Source: Chara braunii (Eukaryota; Streptophyta; Charophyceae; Charales; Characeae). From it: DNA of 20,562 nt. This document shows, in pieces, positions 9,422 to 16,817 of the stretch. The notes below the pieces were generated by a model. It did not search any database. It was not told the origin of the DNA and saw only the letters and a program-made list of their open reading frames with translations. Location: positions 4,299,996-4,320,557 of the forward strand of contig BFEA01000005.1 of assembly GCA_003427395.1 (NCBI GenBank). Direction: 5' to 3'. Position numbers and translations under genes: made by a program. Numbering within the stretch: position 1 is the first letter of the stretch; each line of letters opens with the position of its first letter.

Positions 9422-9526
9422 ATGGGGCCAAGAGCCAAGCTGAGAAGGTACACCCACGAGCTGTTGAATTACGTACCCGAGTTAGTGGCCCACGAGAAGC
9501 AGATAAGTGAAGTACTTCTGTTTTGA
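9422..9526 (+). pseudogene. Short gag-like scrap
   Basis: A 34-codon frame contains LRRYTHELLNYVPELVAHEK, which resembles the conserved end of the retrotransposon gag capsid domain, where a YxxxLLxYVPxLV-type helix is common. It is too short to place in a family, and chance is possible. The DNA at 9444-9484 also resembles 10836-10876 (about 31 of 41 bases). Confidence 0.3.
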
Positions 9527-9581
9527 ATTACCTAGTCCCGGTTGGTCTGACGGTGATACCAAGGTGTTGCTCGAAGGAGCA

Positions 9582-9675
9582 GTCCTTCGGGACATTCGTT
9601 AAAATTGGAATGATATAGAGAAGATTAGCATGGCCCTGCGCAAGGATGACACGCATCAATCAAGAACAAGGTCCG
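9582..9675 (+). ncRNA. U6: U6 snRNA relic, likely pseudogene
   Basis: This matches the spliceosomal U6 RNA from its first base. It has the 5' stem GTCC-TTCG-GGAC, then AAAATTGGAA, AGAGAAGATTAGCATGG, TGCGCAAGGATGACACGC and a diverged tail ending AAGGTCC. U6 is the catalytic RNA of the spliceosome. Three things argue for a dead copy. The near-invariant ACAGAGA box, which pairs with the 5' splice site, reads ATAGAGA. One C is missing from the CCCC before TGCGC. No plant-type upstream element or TATA box sits at the usual distance upstream, and no T-run follows the end. A 7-bp hairpin, CGAAGGA-GCAG-TCCTTCG (9572-9589), overlaps and competes with the 5' stem. It is probably a retroposed copy. Confidence 0.85.
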
Positions 9676-9773
9676 ACAGCTGGTTGTTGTTTTGTTTCAG
9701 CCGAAGAGCCAGTCGAACCGCGTGGCGGGGTTGAAGTCAGAGCTTGACGTGAATGACAAAGGGGTTGACGAGA

Positions 9774-9850
9774 GGAGGAAGAACAGAGGTGGAGACTGAG
9801 CTCGCGGAGACTGAGATGGCCTATCTGGAGGAAGAACGGAGGTGGAGACT
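9774..9850. repeat. 53-bp tandem duplication
   Basis: GGAGGAAGAACAGAGGTGGA (9774-9793) recurs as GGAGGAAGAACGGAGGTGGA (9827-9846) with one mismatch, and both continue with GACT. No coding function is evident. Confidence 0.6.
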
Positions 9851-10112
9851 ATGCTGGCCTGCCTAAAAGACTGAAGGAGGGGAAGTGGATCTATACGTGG
9901 GTCTGGGCGAGGTGCATCCGAAACGGAAGAAGAAGAATATTGAGGAAACGAGCGTGAAGGAAGGAGGTATCGACCATTACTCAACGAAATCGGGCCAAAG
10001 AAGATTCTACTTCAGAGTTTTTGGCAAGGGCGACCTCGAATCTAGGGCCAGTTTTAGTGAAACGTTAGTAGGATTAGAGTCGGGAAACAAAGGGGGTGCG
10101 TCGAGGTGATGA

Positions 10113-10440
10113 AAAGAAGGACCATATCCCCTCCAGCTTCATCTCCCCGCCATGTCCCCATCTCCCCGCCATATCCTCTCCACCTTCATCTCTCTGGCAT
10201 GTCCCCATCTTCCCACCATATCCCCTCCACCTTCATCTCTCCTCCATGCCTCCACCTTTCTCCTCCAATCGTCCATCTCTCCTCCATATCTCCTCCATAT
10301 CTTTTGCATCTCTCGTCCATCTCTCGTCCATCTCTCGTCCATCTCTCGTCCATCTGCACTCCACGTTTCCTCCATCTATCTTTCATCTCTCCTCCATGTA
10401 TCTTCCATCTGCCGTCCTATCCTCCATGTATCCTCCTCGA
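10113..10440. repeat. Pyrimidine-rich CCATCTC minisatellite
   Basis: About 330 bases of C/T-rich sequence are built from variants of CCATCTCTCC and CCACCTTCATCTC. They include four exact 11-base units of TCGTCCATCTC at 10313-10356 (the last with a final G). All three plus frames stay open here only because the repeat lacks stops; the Ser/Pro/His-rich translations are not real proteins. The strand asymmetry could favour triplex (H-DNA) formation. Confidence 0.75.
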
Positions 10441-10826
10441 ATGGCAGCACAACAACACTCCTTCCAACAGCGAGATGGCGGCACTCGTCCCTCCAACAGC
10501 GAGATGAACAGGTGCGTGCCTCCCTCAGACCTCACAATTAACACCCCTCCACCTGCCAACCTCCATCAGAACCCCCACACAACAAAAAAACAAACACCCC
10601 ACACGACTCCGCATGGTGTGGGTCTGGGAGCGCACCAGATCTGCACAGCCCTGACCCCCACGGCCACCCTCCGTACTGCCACCCTCCGTACCGCACTGTG
10701 CAGAACTCCGTACGGGTCGGGTCTGTGCAGGTGCGGGCAGTGCGGAGATCAAGCACCCCATGCACGCCGTACGACGCACCGCACAGCATGAAGGTTCATA
10801 CAAAAACACACTGCAGCACCAATGGG

Positions 10827-10892
10827 CTTAGATCAGTTGGTACACCCATGAACTCTTGAAATACAGACCCCAGTTTGAATCCACGTGCAACA
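10827..10892 (+). repeat. tRNA-like (SINE-type) fragment
   Basis: TAGATCAGTTGG (10829-10840) resembles a tRNA A box and AGTTTGAATCC (10872-10882) a B box (GGTTCGAATCC). The 31-base spacing fits a tRNA-derived Pol III promoter. A loop CTTGAAA with a possible UGA anticodon lies between. The acceptor ends do not pair, so it is not a working tRNA. It lies on the plus strand in what would be the intron after the SDP6-type exon. Confidence 0.4.
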
Positions 10893-10925
10893 AAGATTAC
10901 CAGAATAAAAAACATTGCATCCCAC

Positions 10926-11345
10926 CTGTGCTATGAATGCAACACTCTCTGCGCGACCACCATATGAGCGAACCAGATGATGAGCAACCTCACTGTCAAA
11001 GGCGCCAGGAATGATCTTCCCCCCATGTGAAATCTTCATCCTTCTGTACTGCTGAGTCAGCACTGTAACCAGCCCAGGGTCATAGCCCTCTGCCCCAACC
11101 AGGCGCAATCGGTCAGTCACGGACTGGTTGTGGGGTGCCAGCCCTGCTGCCTTCACTGCAGCATCCACAGCATCTTCTGCCATGCTTCGATACGTCGTCC
11201 ACTTGCCACCCACAATAGTGACCAGCCCATTGTCATCAACTACAACCACATGGTCTCTTGAAGCACTTGCTGTATCAGAAGCTGATGGGTCCGTCACCAA
11301 CGGCCTAATCCCACTCCAGGCGGACATCACATCCTCTCGCCGCAC
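10926..11345 (-). CDS. SDP6: FAD-dependent glycerol-3-phosphate dehydrogenase, internal exon
   Basis: The mitochondrial inner-membrane enzyme oxidises glycerol-3-phosphate to dihydroxyacetone phosphate and passes electrons to ubiquinone, as part of the glycerol-3-phosphate shuttle and of lipid and glycerol breakdown. The 140 codons align without gaps to the C-terminal half of the plant protein. They begin RREDVMSAWSGIRPL, then SRDHVV, then the FAD-domain motif GGKWTTYRSMAEDAVDAA, followed by the start of the C-terminal domain (RLVGAEGYDP, QQYRRMK, GGKIIPGA, HLVRSYGGRAESVAFIAQ). An AG precedes 11345 and a CACAG|GTGGGA donor follows 10926. The exon is exactly 420 bases, with phase 0 at both ends. 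The N-terminal FAD-binding exons should lie at higher coordinates and the last exon at lower ones; I find neither. There is no lesion in the exon itself, so it is probably a live gene with long, repeat-filled introns, or else a fragment. Confidence 0.9.
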
Positions 11346-12561
11346 CTGTTTTCACAAAACCAACCCACTCCACCCAAAAGTTAGCCTCAGTAATTACACA
11401 AACCTGTTCACACAAAAGCAATCCAATCCACCACCAAATGTGAGTTTCAGCTATGCTTTGAAATAGCAATTCTTTGTTTCGACTATAAGTCTACAAGCAC
11501 TGTTTTGAGGTTTATCAGAATTAATAGGTACAGACAGTGCAGTAGCATTCCATCGAAAAAATCTTCGTGAATTTGGCCACGTTGAATGAAGAATCTTGCT
11601 TCCTAAGTTCCTATTTGTAAGGACCTGTAAAAATAGAGACAGAGAACACTGCTGATTTCTTGGTTTTGCAACTGGAATGTGTGTTTTGCTGAGATTCACT
11701 TGTTTGCTGAGTTTTGTGAGTCTGTGCGTGTGCGTGCTTGCTGGTTTTTGAGTGCCCGCCTGAGTTCACGCCTGTCTGAGTGTGAGTGTGGCCCACCAGG
11801 GCACTAAAGTGTTTGAGAGGCCCCCGGGCCGATACTTACCTGTGGCCGTGACTTTTGAGGGTTGCATCGGGCCACTCAAGTAGCAGGTAGCTAGGCCAGT
11901 AGCACTCGAGTAGCAGTAAGCCTAGCAGAAGAAGACAAAAAAAGCTAGGATTTGCTGAGGTCGAGGAACCCGTAGGCCTAGGTAGGCGGGTACCAGTCCA
12001 AGTAGCCTGAGTCTAGGGCCTGTGTGGACGATATCAGACCTGCAATGAAGTTTCCCTCCGAACGGAGGAGGGAAGTTGCCTCACTATATCTCCAGGCTGA
12101 GCCAAGGGCTCAGCCTCATTGGCGGTGTGCATGTTTGGGTGTCATGCTGCTTGGCCGGGCGCTGGTTCCCAGAGCACCGCTGGGAGGAGGACGGAGGAGC
12201 TGGGCACTTTGCTTGGCTTTGGCAAACTGCCCAGTCTGAGGAGGAGGAAGAAGGGCGTGAAGGAGGACAGTAGTGAGGTACTTACCTGGCTATGGAGGTC
12301 AGCATCTTCATCTTCTTGATTGACGCTGCAGCTGGAAGGCCCAAGTTAGGGTGCAGAGTCAGGCATGGCGGAGGTGTTGCGGACATAGCTACTTTTGTGT
12401 TGTCTTTTGAACATGAGGGGTTGGTCCCTGATGTCCTCCATAGCCATTACCTTCCGATGGAGGTGGAAGATAGAGGTCATGGCTACAAGGGTACCTGTTG
12501 CGGCCTTGCTAGCAAACACAAACATGATGGGTGATGCATTCACGGTGGAGGCAACTGACTG

Positions 12562-12563
<2 letters not shown>
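11346..12563 (-). other. Probable intron or flank of the SDP6-type gene, LTR-like in part
   Basis: No upstream exon of the dehydrogenase is recognisable. On the minus strand there are strong splice-donor look-alikes, CACAG|GTAAGTATC near 11840 and CCAG|GTAAGTACC near 12288. The former has a T-rich stretch ending TTCTTCTGCTAG about 80 bases upstream. The enclosed frames do not match the expected protein. The part from 11810 to 12030 is GGCC-rich and repeats the string TAGGGCCTGTGT found again near 12720, so much of it is probably retroelement DNA. Confidence 0.4.

Positions 12564-12632
<69 letters not shown>
12564..12632. repeat. (TC)n microsatellite
   Basis: An uninterrupted 69-base TC/CT run. 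Frames through it are artefacts. Confidence 0.95.
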
Positions 12633-12635
<3 letters not shown>

Positions 12636-12673
12636 GCAGATGTAGATCCCACACGGGCCCAGCAGGACCCGTC

Positions 12674-13214
12674 AGGAAGGTAGGAAGGGGTAGAGACCTA
12701 GCTTCGGGGGCGCCAAAAGTAGGGCCTGTGTCGGTTCAGGCCAGAAATTGGGCCGTTTTAGGCCCACACCAGGTTCGGCATGGCCAGGCCCTGGTACTGG
12801 CAACGGTTCAGGCCCTGGCCTCCTTTTTCTTTCCCGGCCACACTTGGACTGTCGGATTCAATCCAAGTGTACGGCCTGATTGATTTCCAGGCCATTCATT
12901 CTGGGCCTCACGTTTAGGCCAGTAGGACCTAGGAGAGGCCAGACCAGTAGCATTTATAGACTGGTCTGCCTCTCACTCGGTAGGTTAGTGTGAGCTGCTA
13001 TTCAGCGTATGCTGCGTTAGTCTTCAGCACTGGGCGCCGTTACGGTAGGCCAGAGGTGGTGAGCATGGAGGCTTCAGTGGAGACTGCAGCGGGAGAGAGG
13101 GGAAGCCAGCCATGGGGACTTACCTAACGACTCACCTAAAAGCGCCATAGCTCCAGCTTCGTCTTCAGCACTCCGGCACCGGGGTCAAGGAAACACCTCT
13201 AAGTGGTCAGTATC
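12674..13214 (+). repeat. GGCC-rich LTR-like segment
   Basis: A purine-rich stretch (12674-12695) is followed by DNA with about 14 GGCC in 240 bases. This matches the unusual composition of the LTR at 238-966 and shares the ordered string AGGCCCTGG, CTGG, ACGG, GGCC. It ends just before TGGTATC motifs that look like Met-tRNA primer sites (13215, 13270). I read it as a diverged LTR, with uncertain ends. Confidence 0.4.
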
Positions 13215-13221
13215 TGGTATC

Positions 13222-13224
<3 letters not shown>

Positions 13225-13264
<40 letters not shown>
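13225..13264. repeat. (AG)n microsatellite
   Basis: A 40-base AG run flanked on both sides by TATCTGGTATC. The run begins where a primer-site-like motif reads TGGTATCATCAGAG, so the repeat may have grown out of that motif. Confidence 0.95.
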
Positions 13265-13266
<2 letters not shown>

Positions 13267-13635
13267 ATCTGGTATCTGAGCTTGGTGACATTCGGGCCAT
13301 GCCCTGTTCTGGTATTCGGGCAAGACCCGCCTTTGGACAATGTGCTGGCATTGGAAACTTTGGGATCGATCGCATTGGCGACTTGGCCTTCTCGCCCCAC
13401 TCTTCCCCTTCGTCTCCATCTCTGTGGATGGTCTGAGGACAGCGCCCCTTCTGTGTATGACGCGCTGCCCCCCATCTCACTGAGTGGTAAATTAATGAGT
13501 GAGCATTGTCCATTCCAATCTTGCTGCGTCAGAGTGTATGTTCCAGTCTTCCACTTCGTTGTATTGTCTGTTGCTGGGGTCGTTTCCTTGGATCTGCGCT
13601 ACACTTTGCTGTGTGTAGATGTGTATGCGACAGTT

Positions 13636-13647
13636 TGGTATCGGAGC
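13636..13647 (+). other. Primer-binding site-like motif, tRNA-Met type
   Basis: TGGTATCGGAGC differs by one base from TGGTATCAGAGC, the site complementary to the 3' end of initiator Met tRNA used by many plant LTR elements. It follows GCGACA, a plausible LTR end, by three bases. A similar TGGTATCTGAGC lies at 13270-13281. No gag frame follows, so the element is a remnant. Confidence 0.45.
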
Positions 13648-14045
13648 TAACCTCAACGAGAGAAAGTCTGCTCAGCAAGTTGTCACTTTGAATCTCAAGC
13701 AAGAAGTAATCAAGTATTGATTTTGATCAATTGGCAATGAAAAATGCATTGACTGATTTGCAATCAGACTCGCTTTCTTTCGCACTCCACATGCACGTAA
13801 ACAGGTAGCGCAGCAAACTGGCGACAAGCGCCCACTCAAAACTCAGAGATACGGAAACCAAGAACACAGTTCAGATCCAAGTTCGCTTCAGATGGCTATG
13901 GCGCACCAGCGCCTGTACAACTCCCTGTTCGTCACTGCGCCCCACTCTGCTGTTCACACACCCTCAACTTAGGACCACCCAGGATATCCCACACGCGTCA
14001 CCTGTACACACACGCACACACACACACTACACTCTTCTATCAGCC
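13648..14045. other. No gene recognised; CA-rich upstream region
   Basis: There is sequence resembling the leader of an LTR element after the primer motif, then a (CA)-rich stretch at 14009-14028. This could be a 5' untranslated region for the ORF at 14046. Confidence 0.35.
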
Positions 14046-14207
14046 ATGGCGGCTATGGCCGCTACTACCCCTATCACTATGGCTAAGCCCTCCTTCTCGC
14101 CCACTTCGTCTTCAGTCATACTGCAGACCACCTCGCACAAGTCGCTGTGGCAGCGCTTCCGCATGGCTTCCGCAGGAATGAATGAATGGCTGGGCGCTGC
14201 CTCTTGA
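14046..14207 (+). CDS. Candidate first exon with transit-peptide-like N-terminus
   Basis: A 53-codon frame begins in a very favourable start context (CAGCCATGGCGG). The product starts MAAMAATTPITMAKPSFSP and is rich in Ala, Ser and Thr with few acids. It then has basic residues (HKSLWQRFR), which is the make-up of a plastid or mitochondrial transit peptide. It stops at a TGA at 14205. If real, it is probably an initial exon whose splice donor lies before the stop, but I see no strong GT site, so the end is uncertain. Upstream is a CA-rich stretch. The mature protein cannot be named. Chance or retroelement origin is possible. Confidence 0.35.
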   Translation: MAAMAATTPITMAKPSFSPTSSSVILQTTSHKSLWQRFRMASAGMNEWLGAAS

Positions 14208-14300
14208 TTTATACTTTTGTAGCTCGTTGGTCTGCCCCTTTCTCATGCCCCTGGTGCACACAGTCCCACACGGTACTTGCTTGACTGGACTGAGACTGAC

Positions 14301-14515
14301 AGGGACTGGGTACCGCGGACTCAGCACCAGTGGACTTTGCCACTTGCCCACTTGCGTCGGTCTACTGTGGGCAGTACCCGAAAGGTCACTTTCGGACCTT
14401 CCGGAAGACCGTGGACTTGGCCTTTCGGTACTGTAGCAGCTACGACCTTGACCCTTCGGAGGAGCTACAGCTACGACTTCTAGAACTCACCAAGACTCGG
14501 AAGGATATAACCTTT
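14301..14515 (+). CDS. Candidate exon of unknown protein
   Basis: An open stretch of about 71 codons lies between a possible acceptor (CTGAGACTGACAG at 14288-14300) and a consensus donor GTAAGT at 14516-14521. Its translation has a protein-like look: RTFRKTVDLAFRYCSSYDL, then DPSEELQLRLLELTKTRKD. I do not recognise the family. It might join the transit-peptide-like exon upstream, but it could equally be a retroelement scrap. The mitochondrial-type sequence begins at about its donor, so the gene, if any, is interrupted there. Confidence 0.3.
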
Positions 14516-14680
14516 GTAAGTGCGTCTTACAAATCCATACTTCTTAACCACATCGGCAAAAACAGGGTCCAATCTTTTCTCCATTAATAATAACAAACTC
14601 TTTTGTTTGTCTAAATAAGTATACGTTTTTTTTGCTACTTTTTGAACATGCGTTCGAGACGGAACGCTGATGGAGAGCTG

Positions 14681-14790
14681 TATTTAAAACAACAAGCCCT
14701 TTATGGCATATTAGCCACTATTCTTCTAGCTTTAGTTTTTACTGCATTTCAAGGAATGGAATATGTAGAAGCTCCTTTTACCATTTCTGA
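14681..14790 (+). pseudogene. cox3: cox3 fragment (mitochondrial)
   Basis: The frame reads [19 protein letters not shown], then [16 protein letters not shown]. This is the well-conserved internal segment of cytochrome c oxidase subunit III, including one membrane helix and the FQGMEY motif just after it. Only about 36 of some 260 residues are present. Similarity stops abruptly on both sides, so this is an insertion scrap, not a gene. Confidence 0.85.
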
Positions 14791-15045
14791 GTTATTTCCC
14801 CAGTTCCCACGATCTCGAATTTAATTGAATTGTCTCCTGGTATTATCAGTCATGTGGTTTCTACTTTTTCCCTAGCTTACTGAAACCTCACGGAGCGTAA
14901 GTTTTCTTTCCTTCTTTGCTCGATTATGTAATCAATCGCTTATCGCTTTGCCACAGATTTGCAACGAGGAATCTTTTTATTAAGTTTTTTTTTTATGGCA
15001 AGCCGAAAGCAAGACGCAAAGAAGTGGGCGTCCGGTCTCCTTCCT

Positions 15046-15078
15046 GGATTTCCTTTTTTAACTGGATTTTATTCGAAA
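15046..15078 (+). pseudogene. nad5: nad5 scrap (mitochondrial)
   Basis: GFPFLTGFYSK is the signature of NADH dehydrogenase subunit 5 (GFPFLTGFYSKD in many species). Only these 11 residues are clear. The flanking frame does not match, so it is a very short scrap or a recombined piece. Confidence 0.45.
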
Positions 15079-15351
15079 TATGACTCCGGGAGCGACTTTT
15101 TGTGCTTCGCACGCGCCCTCGTCGACATATTCTCTGGGCGTTGGTCACGACTCTCTCTGGCCAGCCGAAAGAAACCAGTTTTCTGGTGATTGGGCGGACC
15201 GTGATACGCAATCGGTCATGACCCCATTATTTTGCTTGCGTCACTCGGTCGGAGGTTCCAGCATATAGCCAGATTTTGTCTTTGATGCTGAAGAAAATAC
15301 CCCTTTGTCGAGGAATTTCGCTTGTTCATGTTATTCGCTAAATTTGGTCTT

Positions 15352-15467
15352 GGCAGAGTCCTGTGTTTTTAATAAACAGTCGCTACCCCCTGTTATGTGC
15401 CACTTTTGTCTGTTTTTGCAAAGAAAAGCACTCCTCCCGAAGTTACGGAGTCATTTTGCCGAGTTCC
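15352..15467 (-). rRNA. rrnL: LSU rRNA fragment 1 (mitochondrial)
   Basis: Read on the minus strand it starts GGAACTCGGCAAAATGACTC, continues CGTAACTTCGGGAGGAGTGC and ends GCGACTGTTTATTAAAAACA then CAGG. These match the bacterial-type 23S core that lies around 1880-1990 in E. coli numbering. It is a fragment: similarity ends on both sides. Confidence 0.85.
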
Positions 15468-15645
15468 AAAGAAAGGAGCACCAGTGGAAACTTCTCTTTG
15501 AGCTAATAGATGAAAAAGCACAGGTGCCGCGGTACCACAGAGAACAACCAGGGTACTACGGATCCTCTGCGATCCACCTTTATTGGTGACATAACTTAAT
15601 TCTTTTGTTTTCTTACTACCTTTCTTGACTTTAATTAACAGCAAA

Positions 15646-15840
15646 ATAACAACAATTATGTTTGAATTTCAATGTTGTTATTTGTTTCTGACCTTCAACC
15701 ACTCAGACATCCATCCAAAGCAAAGACGCCGACACGGGCTGCCGNCAACAATTATGTTTGAATTTCAATGTTGTTATTTGTTTCTGACCTTCAACCACTC
15801 AGACATCCATCCAAAGCAAAGACGCCGACACGGGCTGCCG
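15646..15840. repeat. Exact 95-bp direct repeat around a single N
   Basis: Bases 15650-15744 and 15746-15840 are identical, separated only by N at 15745. A one-base gap with identical flanks is typical of two contigs joined without merging their overlap. A 40-base part (CAACAATTATG to TTTCT) recurs at 16038-16077. The first copy contains a stem ATAACAACA/TGTTGTTAT (15646-15681). Confidence 0.9.
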
Positions 15841-16002
15841 ACAGCCATGCATTGTGTTTAAACATTCTTTAATAACCACATCGACAAAAACAGGGTCCGC
15901 ATCGTATTTAGCTAAATCACTACTCAATTTTTGAGTTTTGAATTGTTTTCGTAATTTGAGAATTCGACTTATTTTCGGTAATCCATCATTACATAATAAC
16001 AC
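15841..16002 (-). pseudogene. Mitochondrial-type ORF scrap, unidentified
   Basis: The minus-strand frame reads KISRILKLRKQFKTQKL, then SSDLAKYDADPVFVDVVIK. It is basic and protein-like. I cannot assign it; a mitochondrial ribosomal protein is possible. Part of its DNA (15871-15897) recurs with one change at 14546-14572 on the same strand, there encoding DPVFADVVKKYGF, so two related pieces of the same or a duplicated gene are present. Confidence 0.35.
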
Positions 16003-16149
16003 ATATTTTATAGTACGTGTGATAAATTGAGAAGCGGCAACAATTATGTTTGAATTTCAATGTTGTTATTTGTTTCTTTGATGGCTGGAAGTTCTTCAAG
16101 GTATGAAAAGCGGAGGCCGAAGGTCCGTTTCTCCTTGGGGAAAACCAAC

Positions 16150-16150
16150 C

Positions 16151-16183
<33 letters not shown>

Positions 16184-16211
16184 ACACTATCGGTCACTGA
16201 GAAATACTTAG
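16150..16211 (-). rRNA. rrnL: LSU rRNA fragment 2 (mitochondrial)
   Basis: The minus strand reads CTAAGTATTTCTCAGTGACC, GATAGTGTACAAGTACCGTG, AGGGAAAGGTGAAAAGAACC. This is the conserved 5' domain segment near 440-510 in E. coli 23S numbering. It is separated from fragment 1 in an order unlike an intact gene: both are on minus, but too close together and with unrelated DNA between. Confidence 0.9.
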
Positions 16212-16339
16212 GCAAGATGTTTTTCAACAAAATATGATAGATTTTCAAAAGACTATCAAAAAAATACGACAATAGAAAGGTCTCTAGTAGCTCTGCTTGG
16301 TTTCGCGGTCCAAGTCCGTCGATTTAGGCTCCTTCCCCT

Positions 16340-16480
16340 CTGCCGGTAGGTGCGAAGGTCTAACCTCTAGTGAAAACTAGAGATGATTGGAAAGGCCAAT
16401 CAAACTCGGAGATAGCTGGTTTTCCGCGAAATCTATTGATTGATAATTCAGGTGCAAAAATCGTACAGTGTATCAAAATC
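16340..16480 (+). rRNA. rrnL: LSU rRNA fragment 3 (mitochondrial), opposite strand
   Basis: The core AAAGGCCAATCAAACTCGGA, GATAGCTGGTTTTCCGCGAA (16391-16430) matches the domain II segment near 790-830 of E. coli 23S. Flanks such as GGTAGGTGCGAAGGTCTAAC fit the same helix region. It is on the plus strand whereas fragments 1 and 2 are on minus, which shows rearrangement. Confidence 0.9.
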
Positions 16481-16735
16481 CTGCATCCTTTCAAAAAACA
16501 AAGAGCTCGTCAATTTGGGTGTCTCCAACCACGCGGTTGGATAAATAAAATAAGTCGTGTCCATCTCGCTGCGGACTGAAGTGGCAGCGGCGCCAACAAC
16601 CATCCTGATTTACGTCGTATATTAACAGATGATACTCCCAGTGGACGCTTTTCGTTCTTCCCAGGTTTCGGCGGAATACGAGTTGCTGAATAATTTCATG
16701 ATTGAATGAATAATTTCATTTAATTAATTGAATTG

Positions 16736-16796
16736 GGGAAGGGATCGTGCTGGTCTGTCACGCCAGAAGTCGCGGGTTCAAATCCCGTTTTTCCCG
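16736..16796 (+). tRNA. trnD: tRNA-Asp (GTC) relic lacking the D-arm
   Basis: The acceptor stem GGGAAGG/TTTTCCC pairs (with G-U pairs). The anticodon stem CTGGT/GCCAG carries loop CTGTCAC with anticodon GTC. The T-arm GCGGG-TTCAAAT-CCCGT is complete. Only seven bases (16743-16749) stand where a D-arm of about 20 bases should be, so this is probably an internally deleted pseudogene. Confidence 0.75.
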
Positions 16797-16797
16797 G

Positions 16798-16817
16798 GAG
16801 GTATGGCTGAGTGGCTG
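16798..16817 (+). pseudogene. trnS: 5' end of mitochondrial tRNA-Ser
   Basis: GGAGGTATGGCTGAGTGGCT equals the first 20 bases (acceptor and D-arm start) of plant-type mitochondrial tRNA-Ser as I know it. The rest diverges at once. It sits one base after the tRNA-Asp relic, so both came as one tRNA cluster. tRNA T-arm-like strings further right (GGGTTCAACTCC near 16910) may be further scraps. Confidence 0.6.

Noticed and set aside
10096-10791. A 231-codon open frame rich in Ser, Pro and His
   Set aside because: It is open only because the pyrimidine-rich repeat lacks stops; the other plus frames are open too and no domain is present.
12346-12654. Open frames with long Arg-Glu repeats
   Set aside because: They are translations of the dinucleotide microsatellite (the frames at 13185-13513 have the same problem).
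15184-15270. Frames near the nad5 scrap looked like more mitochondrial coding sequence
   Set aside because: No motif of any mitochondrial protein could be recognised in any frame.
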